In this document: piece by piece, positions 1-10,977 of the stretch
Position numbering within the stretch: the first letter of the stretch is position 1
Layout: each line of letters starts with the position of its first letter
Assembly: GCF_018991925.1 (NCBI RefSeq)
Contig: NW_024748870.1
Span: forward strand, 5,992,193-6,056,192
From: Homarus americanus
Lineage: Eukaryota > Arthropoda > Malacostraca > Decapoda > Nephropidae
Direction: 5' to 3'
Length of the DNA stretch: 64,000 nucleotides
The notes under the pieces: generated by a model
What the model saw: only the letters and a program-made list of their open reading frames with translations
Told to the model about the DNA's origin: nothing
The model's database searches: none
Made by a program: the position numbers and the translations under genes

Positions 1-720
1 ATTGACTTACGGAGACTCACACAGCATCCCGATGAATCACAATGACTCACATAGCCTTGCAGTGGGTAGCAGTGACCACACAGCATCACAGTGACTCACA
101 CCGCCTAAAAATGACTTGTATTGACCTTAAGACGCTCGAGCGACGAGTCACAACTCACCTTGGATTCTCCTAAATGTCGGGAGCGTCACACTTGGTCCGC
201 CGCGTCACACATTTCTCGGAACGTCACACAGCACTCAGGACGTCACAGGGCACTTGTTGCGTCACAATTCCCTCGAGGTGTAACAGAACGCTGTAAATGC
301 GACACAAGAAACAGCGCGTCACACAGCACTTGGGTCGTCTAACTTACTTGTAGCGTCACACTGCACTTGTTACGGTATAATTTTCTTCAGAGCGTCACGC
401 AACATCCTTGAACGTAACATAGGTTCCAGAGCGTCACACAACGCTTGGCTCGTCACACATTGGCTTGTGGTAGAACAAAACATTCTTTCTGTGCATTACA
501 CAGTGCCTCTACCGTCACAGTGCCGTCACACAGTCATTAGATGAAACAATTGGTATGTCACACTTTTATTCGTAGTGTTACAGAGCGTCACAGACCTTCA
601 GTAGTGTCAAAACACACGTGGTGTCGAATTTACCTCGTAACACCACAGCTCCCTTAGCGTCACGCACCGCCTGTATCGTCACAGATGGTTGGGAGCGTCG
701 CGTCGTCACGTTCGCGAGTG
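1..720. repeat. Degenerate array of GTCACA-type words
   Basis: The words CGTCACA, GTCACAC and ACTCACA recur at irregular spacing of roughly 18-24 bases, often followed by CAGCACTTG. The units are too diverged to give a clean consensus, so this looks like an old minisatellite. No plausible gene is seen; the two short open frames here are composed of the repeat. Confidence 0.6.
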
Positions 721-840
721 ACTCCGGCGGCAGTGAAGTCTCGCGGCGGTCGTCAAGCAGCGGCGGCGCGCGAGAGAGGCACCGCCGACTGGCACTGAGG
801 CAACGCGGAGACTGTCCTTACTCCGGCACTCTGCCACCTG

Positions 841-893
841 GCCCTCCACACGCCCACACGCACGCCCACCACCACCACCACCACACCACCATC
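841..893. repeat. CAC/ACC-rich simple repeat ending at gap
   Basis: Runs of CGCCCACACG and CACCACCAC lead directly into the N gap, so the gap is probably a collapsed or unread continuation of a simple repeat. Confidence 0.7.
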
Positions 894-993
894 NNNNNNN
901 NNNNNNNNNNNNNNNNNNNNNNNNNNNNNNNNNNNNNNNNNNNNNNNNNNNNNNNNNNNNNNNNNNNNNNNNNNNNNNNNNNNNNNNNNNNNN
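894..993. other. Assembly gap (100 N)
   Basis: Exactly 100 N. The round number suggests a placeholder of unknown true length. Confidence 0.98.
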
Positions 994-1140
994 CCCGCTG
1001 CGCCATAACAAGACAATTGCGCTATTTACTGTCACTGTCAATACTCCTATTGTACGAGGCAGTGGACGGCAATGTGTCTGTCTGTCGGTCTGTCTCTTAA
1101 TACTGTCTCAAGGTCTGGAATAACCTATCTCTTATGCTCA

Positions 1141-1571
1141 TCACTCACACTCATCCATCACACATTCATCCATCATCCACACTCATCCATCACCTACACT
1201 CATCCATCACCCACACTCATCCAGCACCCACACTCATCCATCACTTACACTCATCCATCACCCACACTCATCCATCACCCACACTCATCCATCATCCCAC
1301 ACTCATCCCATCACATCCACACTGCCTCATCCATCACCCACACTCATCCAGCACCCACACTCATCCATCACCTACACTCATCCATCACCCACACTCATCC
1401 AGCACCCACACTCATCCATCACTTACACTCATCCATCACCCACACTCATCCATCACCCACACTCATCCATCACTCACACTCATCCATCACCTACACTCAT
1501 CCATCACCCACACTCATCCAGCACCCACTTTCATCCATCACCCACTGTCATCCATCACCCACACTCATCCG
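1141..1571. repeat. 17-bp minisatellite
   Basis: The unit is close to CCATCACCCACACTCAT, about 25 copies, with variants CCAGCACCC and CCATCACTT. Because 17 is not a multiple of 3 and the unit holds no stop in any frame, it yields long His/Ser/Thr/Pro open frames with a 17-residue period; these are not proteins. Confidence 0.9.
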
Positions 1572-1744
1572 TTTACAGAGGATGGAGTGTTTAGTTCAGT
1601 GAGGTGTTGGCCTCGTTGGCGTATATGACACGTATTCTTATCATCTCTTAAGTGTAGTTATGTCTATATGCATTTGTTATATAGTTTTAGGTTACTTTTT
1701 AGATAGGAAATAAGTGAATACGGTTTTACCTAAATTAAATTGTT

Positions 1745-1820
1745 TCGTCGTTAGATGCAATATATACAAATCAATCAATCAGTCAACCAATAAATCATTC
1801 AACCAATCAATCAATCAGTT
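1745..1820. repeat. AATC/CAAT-rich tetranucleotide tract
   Basis: Imperfect runs of AATC and CAACCAATCA form a short degenerate tetranucleotide repeat. Confidence 0.6.
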
Positions 1821-1833
1821 ATTAGTAATAACG

Positions 1834-1901
1834 GATGTGTAATGACTTATTACACATCAGTAACACATGACGTCACTCCACAACACCAACCACTGACGTC
1901 A
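1834..1901. promoter_or_regulatory. Hairpin plus two CRE-type sites
   Basis: A perfect 10-bp inverted repeat (GATGTGTAAT, 5-base loop, ATTACACATC) at 1834-1858 is followed by two exact palindromic TGACGTCA sites at 1868-1875 and 1894-1901, 26 bases apart. TGACGTCA is the established binding site of CREB/ATF bZIP factors. No transcript start can be shown here, so a regulatory role is inferred only from the paired sites. Confidence 0.35.
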
Positions 1902-3277
1902 CTGTATAACTCTCGTAACTAACACGTTAGTTCCTAGAGGTTAACTATTGAATAATTAAGGCTGTTGATTTAGTTTACAGGAACCAATAGTTGGCCCTAG
2001 GCTAGAGTATCCAACAAAAAATTTATTTTCCGAACTAACAATGAGGTGTTTTGGGACATAACAGAATAAATTGGAGTTGGGTTGATTAAACACAGCCCAA
2101 AACCAATGAATTCCTTCCTGGTTGATCCATGCCCTTTAATATAGGTTCGTATGAGATAAAAATAGAATTCTACATGCGGTCTGACCTCCCCAGGGGACAT
2201 GAGCCCCCGAGGCGAACTTTTAATGACTTTGGTTGTGGGTGAAAACTTCTTGGGGTCTCTCCCCAGTGGCTGGCGAGTTGTGTGGAAACTACGACGACCT
2301 CCGGCATCTGTTTATGTTTGAAACGATAAAGGGACGGTGGGGTGGAATAAAGGCACTAAGTCCCTAAAGTCACTGAAGTGTGTCTATAGCCCTCTGAAAC
2401 AGCAGAGGAAATCAAGGGTCAGGGAGATGGCAGGAGATTGTGGTAAGAATCGCTGGAATTTATATCGTTGTCTGGAGCAGTAGAGGTAAAGGGGTGAGTG
2501 GTAGCATTGGAAAGAAGACGGGAAGCAATGTGAAAGGAGCTGAGGGAGAGGGGGATGGAAGGAGAGGATTGAAGAACTGGTAATATTAAGAGATGATTGG
2601 AATTCGCTCCATTGAGTTTCCACTCAAGTAGACCAGGAGCCTCTGGAAGCTGTGTCGCCGTCTGAAGTGGCAGAATGAACTAGAGATCAGAAAGAAACGC
2701 GAGGAATGAAGGAAATTTTCCGATGTCTTTCCACTAAGGAAAAAAAAGATGTAATTTGTTTTATCACAGTTGTAGAGGACGATGGATCAATATCACCTTC
2801 CGGTAATAAAGTCAAGAAATGCGGTGCCAAACTTAAGGAGCTGGAAAAGGGGAAACATGTTGAAGAACTTTTGATAGTCCTTGCTCACTCCTGAAAGGAA
2901 CTCCTCCCGTGGTTGGCTTACGAGAAGGCAAGAAACTTCTGGCAGTCCGTAAATGTCGATCTGGGTCGTGATAGATAATATCTGATACCGTCCAGAATAT
3001 TAAGATAAACCACGATGGGGATTTAGTGCCCAACACGACACAATTGGCGTCTTGCCCGATGTCGAAGCTAAGACAATGACCAAGAGCGCTCTCTAGTCGG
3101 ATCTGAACCAATTGTCCTCCTGGATACCAGAAATTCCTCTTGGACATATACATCGGTCCGAACCCCCTACACTTAGATGGTCTTAATTACAATTAAACAA
3201 AGTGGGACAAAGGCAGCCCAATATCCTTCGTGAAGGATCTCTCACAGGATGGGAACGAGGGACAAGGGACAGCAGCA
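1902..3277. other. Unique sequence, no supported gene
   Basis: Mixed-composition DNA with short open frames only. The best is 2706-2894 (+), 62 residues, rich in Lys and Glu, with no motif I recognise and no splice or promoter support. I see no repeat structure in this stretch. Confidence 0.5.
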
Positions 3278-3332
3278 CTATCCTACATCTAACTCGAATG
3301 CTTTCAAAGCATTCGAGTTAGATGTAGGATAG
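3278..3332. repeat. 55-nt near-perfect palindrome
   Basis: Positions 3278-3304 are the exact reverse complement of 3306-3332 with a single C at 3305 as centre, giving 27-bp arms. Flanking bases 3277 and 3333 do not pair, so the edges are sharp. It could extrude as a cruciform or fold as an RNA hairpin; an assembly or cloning fold-back artefact is the main alternative. Confidence 0.9.
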
Positions 3333-3524
3333 ATGATTAGTAGTCCCATATTTTTTACCTGACTTAGCATGACTAGTTACGTCGCCCTTTCTTTTAAGCT
3401 CCTTTGTGTGTTTGGAGGTGATGGTGTGCGGATTAGTGGATGTCGTGTTTATGACCTGACCTTATGTTTAGTAAGGTCACCCTGTGTACTTAAGCCTCTC
3501 TCCGTCCTTGTAATTTTGTTGCCT

Positions 3525-3553
3525 CTGAAGATGTCTTGAATAAAGACGAAAGC
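3525..3553 (+). ncRNA. Hammerhead-like core motif
   Basis: CTGAAGA (3525-3531) is followed by a 6-bp stem TGTCTT/AAGACG with loop GAATA and then GAAA (3548-3551). This matches the hammerhead ribozyme order CUGANGA, stem II, GAAA, except that the first stem pair is a U-G wobble in place of the usual G-C. Stems I and III are not demonstrated. A (TA)n tract follows about 50 bases downstream, as at the locus near 46.8 kb. Hammerheads are known in Penelope-like elements; the assignment here is inference. Confidence 0.3.
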
Positions 3554-3600
3554 TCAGGTGCTCCATTGCTTCCCTTTTTACTGTGTGATTTTATCATGAT

Positions 3601-3702
<102 letters not shown>

Positions 3703-3898
3703 GACTTATCCTTTTGTGCAATGATCCTACTTTAATTACTTTTATTATAAATTTTCTTAAGGCAGCAGTTGAGGGCCTAAGAGTTGGCACGATGTTATTT
3801 TAGGAGCTGTGTGTGTAAGTGGTTTATATTAGTGACGTGTCATCTTAGAACCCGGAAGTTACCTTTAGGTGTTGTTTAGGGAATCACCTCAGGGACCA

Positions 3899-4378
3899 GA
3901 ATTATGGATATGAATTCACTGGAGTCGGTGCAGCGAAGAATGACGAAAATGATTCCGGGACTTAGAAACCTTCCATATCAAGATAGGTTAAAGAAACTAA
4001 ATTTGCATTCCCTAGAAAGACGAAGAGTACAGGGAGATATGATAGAAGTATTTAAGTGGGTGAAAGGAATCAATAAAGGGGATATAGATAAAGTTCTTAT
4101 AATATCCGAGCAGGATAGGACTCGCAGCAACTGATTTAAGTTGGATAAGTTTAGGTTTAGGAGGGAGATAGGAAGGAACTGGTTCACAAATAGGGTGGTG
4201 GACGAGTGGAACAAGCTAAGCAAATTTGTAGTAAGTGCTGGAACGCCGGAAAGTTTTAAAAGGAGGCTAGATAGATTCATGAATGATAGAGTGGTAGTAA
4301 CTCTCGACAGGAGCTGCCATGCACAGGCCAACCGGCCTATTGAAGACTCCTTATTTTCTTATGTTCTTATGTTTATTT
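3899..4378 (+). mobile_element. CR1-like LINE, 3' end fragment
   Basis: This is the C-terminal end of a reverse transcriptase ORF2 plus 3' tail. The frame encodes SLESVQRRMTKMIPGLRN, then LNLHSLERRRVQGDMIEVFK, then after one in-frame TGA (about 4132-4134) FKLDKFRFRREIGRNWF and RVVDEWNKLSK. The same block recurs at 47.3-47.5 and 50.4-50.9 kb. The 3' end carries TTCTTATGTTCTTATG, an 8-base tandem repeat. Octamer 3' repeats are a known trait of the CR1 clade. The copy is 5'-truncated near 3899 and dead because of the stop. Confidence 0.85.
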
Positions 4379-4422
4379 AACTGAACACTGATGTTTGGTT
4401 CTCAAGACACACCATACACGTC

Positions 4423-4425
<3 letters not shown>

Positions 4426-4467
<42 letters not shown>
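4426..4467. repeat. (CA)n microsatellite
   Basis: About 42 bases of CA dinucleotides just downstream of the LINE tail. Confidence 0.95.
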
Positions 4468-4468
<1 letters not shown>

Positions 4469-5104
4469 AAGAAACAGTATTGTTTCAAACCTGAATCCCT
4501 GAGCTGACAGTTAAAAATAAACGTCTTTAGTCGTGGAAAATGTAGGAATCTTAAGGTGCCATCACCACGTCTCGGCCACACACAGCAGACTTGGTGCCTT
4601 AGGTAAATTTTATTGTTTATTAAGTAAAGAAATATGTCTTGGGCTGCAGTGCAAGACCGACAACGCTGCTGCCTTGTGTAGGAAAAAAAATTTAGTACAC
4701 TGACTCTATGAATAAACGTGTTGGTAAGGTCCTCGTACTATACAACAACGGTGAACAAGAACTGGCCCTGGTCATATCAATGCTGGAGTAAACGCAAGAA
4801 TTTTATTAAGGCAGCCTCAGAAAAAAAGCTTTGTATCAGTGATTTCAGAAAGGTAGGTTTTGTGCTGACATCACTAACATTAGTTCCAGTTCAAACAGAA
4901 GATTATTTCAGTAAATAAAATCCTGGGTTATTATTAGATTGTGTTATTAAATACCGGTATAAAAAAATCCACTACTTTCCCAGACGATGACAAGATGTTT
5001 TTAAGTTCACACCCGAAATACTATAAAACCTCAATTATTTTTTGGAATAAACTTTTGGAAAATTACAATTGTTTAAAAATATATGGGCATCACAACTACT
5101 ACAA
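4468..5104. other. Unique AT-rich sequence, no supported gene
   Basis: A 66-residue frame at 4718-4918 (+) has no recognisable domain. I see no repeat or RNA gene. Confidence 0.45.
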
Positions 5105-5308
5105 TACAGTCACCACCACAACAGTCACCACCACAACAACAGTCACCACCACAAAAACAGTCACCACCACAACAACATTCACCACCACCACCACAACAGT
5201 CACCACCACCACCATAAAAGTCACCAACACCACCACCGCAACAGTCACCACCACCACCACCACTACCACCACCACGACAACAGTCACCACCACCACCACA
5301 ACAGATAA
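5105..5308. repeat. ACC/ACA trinucleotide array with CAGTCACCACC units
   Basis: CACCACCAC blocks punctuated by AACAGT give a degenerate 15-24-bp higher order. All frames are open and encode Thr, His or Val runs without meaning. Confidence 0.85.
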
Positions 5309-5639
5309 ATTCTAACTCCACACGAGACGTTGACGTCAGGAACACGGGCTACCTGAACAAGAGTAATTAATGCAGTAAGGCAGTTATCTTTACCTGAAGC
5401 ACGTGCAGGTCCTTGGCTGGTGGACAGTTATCGACGTTATCAGTTGATATGTTATCCTGACGCCTCCTGGTGGGGGTATAAATAACTTGAGTACGAAGGT
5501 CGCCAACCCTCCATGCTGGTGCCATGATTATCAACATCCATCAGTGAGTGTGTTGTTGTTGTTGAGATATTATGGTTGTGTATCATTGATGAGAGAACGA
5601 TGTAAGAATTTGTCTATAGCTGGCAGGGCTGTGAAACTT

Positions 5640-5732
5640 GTGTTTTAGGAAATTCTGTCTGTGTGTCTGTTTCTGTGTGTCTGTCTGTCTGTTTCTGTGG
5701 CTCTGTTTGTCTGTCTGTCTGTCTATCTGTAT

Positions 5733-5811
<79 letters not shown>
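5640..5811. repeat. TGTC tract followed by (CT)n
   Basis: TGTCTGTC-type tetranucleotides grade into about 75 bases of CT dinucleotides with one interruption. Confidence 0.9.
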
Positions 5812-5814
<3 letters not shown>

Positions 5815-5855
5815 CTGTAGTAAATATGTAAACATTTGCTGAAGAAAAAGGTAAT

Positions 5856-6105
5856 TTGGTAGGAAGGGAGGGAGAGATGGAGGGAGAGAAGGAGGAGAAA
5901 GGAGAGAGAGAAGGCGGGAGAGAAGGCGGGAGAGAGAAGGGGGGAGAGAAGGCGGAGAGAAGGCGGGAGAGAGGCAGGGAGAGAAGGAGGGAGAGAAGGC
6001 GGGAGAGATGGCGGGAGGAGAAGGGGAGGGATGGAGGGAGAGATGGATGGCGGGAGGGAGGGAGGAGGAGGAGAGGGAGGGATAGAGGGATGAGGAGAGG
6101 AGGGT
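5856..6105. repeat. Purine-strand (G/A) tract, GGGAGA-based
   Basis: About 250 bases are almost purely G and A on the plus strand, with GGGAGAGAAGGC-type units. Mirror-symmetric purine tracts of this kind can form triplex (H-DNA). Confidence 0.85.
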
Positions 6106-6184
6106 GCCAACACGTGGTCAGGACGCTGGCTAAGTGATCGATACTGACCACGTGAACTCTTAATAAAACGAGTTGGACAAAGAG

Positions 6185-7020
6185 AGGGGGGGGAGTGTGG
6201 TGGTGGTGTGGGGGCGTGTGGTGGTGGTGTGGGGCTTGTGATGGTGGTGGGGGCGTGGTGGTAGTGGTGTGGGGTTTATGGTGGTGGTGTGGGGGCGTGT
6301 GGTGGTGTGAGGGCTTATGGTGTGTGGTGGTGGTGTGGGGGGGTGGTGGTGTGGGGCGTGGTGGTGGTGTGGGGGCGTGGTGGTGTGGGGCGGCGTATGG
6401 TGGTGGTGTGGCGGCTTATGGTGGTGGTGTGGTGATGGTGTGGGGCATGTGGTGGTGTGGGGGCGTCTGCTGGCGGTGTGGGGGTGTGCTGGCGTGGGGG
6501 GTGTGGTGGTGGTGGTGTGGGGCTGGTGGTGGTGTGGTGGTGGTGTGGGGGCGTGTGGTGGTGGTGTGAGGGCTTGTGGTGGTGTGGGGGCGTGTGGTGG
6601 GTGTGGGGGGTGGTGGGGAAAGGGAGTGTGGTGGTGATGGTGTGAGGGCGTGTGGTGGTGGTGTGAGGGCGTGTGGTGGTGGTGGTGTGGGGCGTGTGGT
6701 GGTAGTGATGAAGGGGAGTGTAGTGATGGTGGGGGGAGGGCGTGTGGTATTAGTGGTGAAGGGGCGTGGCAGTAGTGGTGTGTGGTGGTGGAGTGTAGTG
6801 GTGGTGGAGGTGACGTATGGTGGAGGTTTTGAGGAGTGTGGTAGTGGTAGTGGTGAAGGGGAGTGTAGTGGTAGTGGTGAAGGGGCGTGTGGTGGTGGTA
6901 GAGGTGCTGAGGGGGAGGGGGGGTGGTGGTAGTGGTGAGGGGTCGTGTGGTTGTGTTGACGAGGAGCGTGTAATGGTAGTGGTGAAGGGGCGTGTAGTGG
7001 TTGGTAGTGGTTAAAGGGTA
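6185..7020. repeat. G/T-strand minisatellite, GTGGTGGTG and GGGGGCGTG units
   Basis: About 835 bases with almost all cytosine excluded from the plus strand. Units such as GTGTGGTGGTGGTGTGGGG repeat irregularly; the proximal half is purer and the distal half mixes in GTGAAGGGG. The many G runs give G-quadruplex potential. Open frames on both strands (Gly/Val/Trp or His/Pro/Thr) are products of the repeat. Confidence 0.9.
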
Positions 7021-7035
7021 TGTGAAGATGTAGTG

Positions 7036-7038
<3 letters not shown>

Positions 7039-7079
<41 letters not shown>
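7039..7079. repeat. (CT)n microsatellite
   Basis: About 40 bases of CT, closing the composite simple-sequence block that began at 5640. Confidence 0.95.
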
Positions 7080-7083
<4 letters not shown>

Positions 7084-7214
7084 TAGTGCCCGCCCTGGTC
7101 ATCAATAGTGCCCACGAATGCCAAGGTCATCACTGGCGGGTCCACTCTAACATCAACGCGAATTGTTCATTCGTTATCAATAATCCTCAATGATTTTATT
7201 TATATATGTAAACC

Positions 7215-7384
7215 CAACACACTGTCTCTTTGTTTGTCTGTCTTTGTCTGTCTTTACTCTTGTCTATGTCTTCCTTCCTTCCACATTGTCTTTTTTTTTT
7301 TTTTGCTTTTTATTTTTCTGTTTTCGGTCTTTCTCCTATATCTGTCTCCCTCTTTCTCTCTCTTTATCTCTGTCTTCTGCTTTC

Positions 7385-7428
<44 letters not shown>
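7215..7428. repeat. Pyrimidine-rich tract ending in (CT)n
   Basis: TGTCT words, a T run near 7290 and a CT run from 7389 to 7428. No gene. Confidence 0.8.
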
Positions 7429-7434
<6 letters not shown>

Positions 7435-7597
7435 TTTCTACACCTACATGATGAACGAGCTGTTGGAATATTGGCAGATCCGTCCAGACGTAACTCCACT
7501 TGCGTCACTCGGCTCCAGTCCCTCCCCCCCTTTCAGTATTTTTAGGCAATTGCGTCAGTATCTTTGTTTTTATATTTGTAATTTTAGCCTTTTACTA

Positions 7598-7599
<2 letters not shown>

Positions 7600-7632
<33 letters not shown>

Positions 7633-7672
7633 ATGTATGTATGTACAGTATGTATGTATGTATGTATGTATC
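7600..7672. repeat. (GT)n then (GTAT)n
   Basis: About 16 bases of GT then GTAT tetranucleotides with one ACAGTATG interruption. Confidence 0.93.
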
Positions 7673-7894
7673 ACAGGAGCAGTAATAATATACCTCTCTT
7701 GACTAACTGTGTGCCCCAATAAGTATCGACAGAGCGAGACAGCTGTGTGAAGGACTGGCTGCTATATTGAGGAATGAATTGGCTTAATATTGTGTTGTGC
7801 TGCGATGAGAGGAAAGCCTTGGACAGTTTGGGTTATGTGGGTTGTTCTCAGAGTTTATTTAACCACAGATATACAGTAATTGATTTGCATACTC
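7673..7894. other. Unique sequence, nothing recognised
   Basis: No repeat and no supported coding frame is seen between the GTAT tract and the next pyrimidine tract. Confidence 0.4.
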
Positions 7895-8218
7895 TCTTTA
7901 TCTCTTTCTCCCTCTCTCTCTCTCTCTCTGTCTCTTCTTCTTCTTTCCCTCGATATATCTTTCTCTCTTCTTTTTCCATCCATTCTCTCTTCTTCCCTCC
8001 CTCCTTCCCTTCATCCTCCCTTTCTCTTTCTCTTTCTCTCACGCATTCCTCCCTCTCTCTGTCTCTCTCTACCTCTCTCCCTCTTACCTTTCCTTCCTTT
8101 CACCATTATTCCCTCCTTTCACCCTTCCCACCTTTCACCCTCCCCACTTTCTCTCCTTCCCTCCCACCACTACTCCCTTCCTCTCCCACCACGCCACCTC
8201 CCCACCCTCTTCATTTAG
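7895..8218. repeat. Polypyrimidine tract (CT/CCT/TTC)
   Basis: About 320 bases almost free of purines on the plus strand, including CTCTCTC, TCCCTCC and CCACCAC sub-runs. Serine/leucine open frames are by-products. Confidence 0.85.
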
Positions 8219-8621
8219 CCAAGGGGAGGGAGGAGGGGGAGGGGAGACTAACTAGCCTGACGGTACAGGTAGATAAAAAATACTATAATTAAATTTCAAG
8301 TCCACTCCTCCTCAGGTGTTACTAATGAAATGAAACTCAACAATACAGAGTTAGAGTTTTTTTAATTTTCTCCTGTAACTGGTATTAGGAAAATGATATC
8401 TAGTTACGGTGGAGTATCGGTGTAGTTATGACGCCATTAAGAATTACTATATTTGTCTCCCTGGTATCAAGAGAGACTCAGTGGGATCTTGATGTTATTT
8501 CTGGTGGTTATTTATGAGGCTCTGGTATAGAAGGCTATCTGTGTGTTACGTTTTTTTTAACCTTCAGTTACGATGAATTATTTAACACATGGGTCCTTGA
8601 GAATCCAAACAGTGGCATTAG
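8219..8621. other. Unique sequence, nothing recognised
   Basis: AT-leaning DNA without open frames of note or repeats. Confidence 0.4.
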
Positions 8622-8634
8622 TGTGTGTGTGTGT

Positions 8635-8636
<2 letters not shown>

Positions 8637-8675
<39 letters not shown>

Positions 8676-9075
8676 CAGTTTATTAATAGAGTTGCAGCCG
8701 GTGGCTGAAAATATACAGACTTACATTTGATTTAGACATAATGATATAATCTGCATTGAATACATTTACAGGGCTGTACAGTACATAAATCAGGAGTTGT
8801 TTATTATTTTAACAATAGATGGGATGGTGCTGTTCTTATATCTATTGGTGCGGGCTCTTATGGGCTGAGTTTTGTTGTAGTGGCGGACTGCACGAGTTGG
8901 GTGGGGGGCTGCAGGTGGCAGGAGGTGGCGATGACAAGGATGGTGCAGTAGTCCACTGCCAAACCTTTCCAGTGTTTGGTGGTGGTCACTGAGGGATGGC
9001 ACTTCCAGGGTGGAGGGAGCGTTGGTGTAGCATGATTCTGCGGGCCCTTTTCTGTACCTTCTCTAGCTGACGTTG

Positions 9076-9077
<2 letters not shown>
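8637..9077 (-). mobile_element. (TTA)n-tailed LINE, 3' end fragment
   Basis: Read on the minus strand this encodes the C-terminus of a non-LTR reverse transcriptase protein: LEKVQKRA near 9050, then MPSLSDHHQTLERFG, HHPCHRHLLPPAAPHP, RAVRHYNKTQPIRARTNRYK and a final IPSIVKIINNS with a stop near 8790. It ends in a (TTA)n tail, seen as AATAATAAT at 8637-8674. A closely similar copy lies on the plus strand at 34967-35475. This copy lacks about 19 bases that the other has just after LEKVQKRACRIM, so the frame is broken. TAA-type 3' tails are known from I-like and related LINE clades; the clade is inferred. Confidence 0.8.
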
Positions 9078-9116
<39 letters not shown>

Positions 9117-9179
9117 ATGCTGAGTGATAAATCGATATCAATATTTAAACGGGGCGCGCACACACACACACACACACAC
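9078..9179. repeat. (GT)n and (CA)n tracts
   Basis: A GT run at about 9078-9115 and a CA run at about 9162-9179 flank a short unique segment; the first abuts the truncated 5' end of the LINE fragment. Confidence 0.9.
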
Positions 9180-9317
9180 GAGTATATATGGTATGATTTT
9201 TTTCTTACATAAAAGCATTTTCCTGTCATGGTGTAACGTGGCCTCTCAGAAGCTAAACCCATGATTCATAGTATTCAGCAGCTTGTGGGTCCCTCCTCCA
9301 CCTGGCAGATGCTTGTC

Positions 9318-9485
9318 CATCACCCACCATCATCACCATCATCACCACTACGACCATCCAGCCATCACCACTACACCATCATTACCATCCAGCCAGCACC
9401 ACTACACCATCATTACCATCCAGCCAGCACCACTACACCATCATTACCATCCAGCCAGCACCACTACACCATCATCACCATCATT
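9318..9485. repeat. 31-bp minisatellite with ATC/ACC core
   Basis: About four copies of a 31-base unit beginning CATCATTACCATCCAGCCAG, preceded by looser ATCACC repeats. Confidence 0.85.
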
Positions 9486-9814
9486 TCCGGAACGTCAATA
9501 AATTTTTTACCATAAAGCAAAAATCAAGTCAAATTGAGCTGACCAGAAGTAATAATCAAGAGAAAAAAATAATCCTGGGAAACCCTCAAACTTTCCTCAG
9601 TTGGCAAAAAGAAAGTTTCCTTTATTCTGACGTAACTATCAAGAAAGTGTATTTATATTTATTGAATATATCCAATGGGTTATTAAGAAACGTGTACGAT
9701 TTTTTATTGATCTCTCGACTGAGTTATAAGAAAGATTATTTCTTTATTGATGTCAAAATCTTGTCTGAGTTACAAAGGGAAATACATTATCTTTTATAAT
9801 TTACCTGAAACTGG

Positions 9815-9815
<1 letters not shown>
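9486..9815. other. Unique AT-rich sequence, nothing recognised
   Basis: No open frame of note, no RNA gene and no repeat. Confidence 0.4.

Positions 9816-9858
<43 letters not shown>
9816..9858. repeat. (CA)n microsatellite
   Basis: About 42 bases of CA. Confidence 0.95.
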
Positions 9859-9860
<2 letters not shown>

Positions 9861-10112
9861 ATTTGACCTATGTTTGCGTGAGTGTGTGGGAGACAGCAAA
9901 GACGGGGAGACGCGTAACGTTTGTATCTGAATATAAACTGGAAATAAATAAACTTAACTGCTCTAAACTCCACCTCATGATGCTGCCCACCAGGTTGGTT
10001 ATGACACAGAGTAATGACAGGTAAAAGGACCAGGTAACTACTTAATGACCTAAATATGTACAGTATTCGTCTTGTACTAACTCCTCCTCAGTGTCTACCA
10101 AGGAGGTTTTAG

Positions 10113-10190
10113 TCTGTCTGTCTGTCTTTTTGTCTGTTTGTCTCTTTCTGTCTATCTGTCTCTGTCTATCATTTTGTCTGTCTCTTTCAC
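10113..10190. repeat. TCTG/TCTA tetranucleotide tract
   Basis: Imperfect GTCT repeats. Confidence 0.75.
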
Positions 10191-10279
10191 TTTTTTCATA
10201 TTTTTTCATTTCATTTATTACTTACCTACTACGTTTTTTTCTCATTACCTTACTCCTTCGTTGACTGTTAAGCTAAAAC

Positions 10280-10455
10280 ATGACGTTCAGACCACAGCTA
10301 AAATAGGGTTAGACCACAGCTAAAATAAGGGTAGGCCACAGCTAAAATAAGATTAGGCCACAGCTAAAATAAGGTCGGGCCACAGCTAAAATAAGGTTAG
10401 GCCACAGTTAAAATAAGGTTAGGCCACAGCTAAAATAAGGTTAGGCCACAGCTAT
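10280..10455. repeat. 22-bp minisatellite
   Basis: About eight copies of a unit near GGCCACAGCTAAAATAAG plus GTTA. Early copies differ by a few bases and later copies are nearly identical. Confidence 0.9.
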
Positions 10456-10504
10456 ACCGGCATGCATCGGGGCTCTTATTTCAGACTAGGCCAGAGAATT
10501 ACTG

Positions 10505-10725
10505 CCTGTATGAGCCGGGGAGAAGGAGAGAGAAGGGAGGGGGGTTGAGAGAAGGTGGAGGGAGGGTACAGAGGGGGGTGGAAGGAGGGGTGGAGGTAGG
10601 GGGAGGGAAGGGTGAAAGGAGTGTTAGACAGGGGGAGGGAAGGGTGAATGGAGGGCTAGAAGGAGGGGCTCGGAGGGAAGGGTGGAAGGAAGGGTCGGAG
10701 GGAAGGGGCGGAGGAGGTCGAAGGA
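10505..10725. repeat. Purine-strand G/A tract
   Basis: GGGAGGG and GGAAGGGTGGA units; pyrimidines are rare apart from scattered T. Confidence 0.85.
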
Positions 10726-10774
10726 CATAGATTAACGACAATGCTTAACGAGAGAAGGGTGGGTGGTTGGGTTG

Positions 10775-10950
10775 ATGCCGATGGTGGTGGTAGTTGTCGT
10801 TGTAGGGATGCTAGTGGTGCTAGTAGTGGTGGTGTTGATAGTGGTAGTAGTGGTGGTGGTGGTAGTGGCTGTGGTAATTGTGGTAGTAGTAGCAGTAGTA
10901 GTGATGGCTGTGGTAGGAGAGATGGTGGTATTAGTAGTAATAGTAGTAAC
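10775..10950. repeat. GGT/AGT trinucleotide array
   Basis: Imperfect GGT, AGT and TGT triplets; open in several frames (Gly/Ser or Val runs). Confidence 0.85.
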
Positions 10951-10977
10951 AAGATAAGGGCATATGGGGAGAGAATT

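Noticed and set aside
2706..2894. 62-residue Lys/Glu-rich frame
   Set aside because: It looks less repetitive than most, but has no recognised domain, splice borders or promoter. A frame of this size is expected by chance here.
6160..7105. Proline/histidine-rich 307- and 229-residue frames opposite the G/T tract
   Set aside because: Two frames on the same strand are open at once over pure simple repeat, which shows that the composition and not selection keeps them open.
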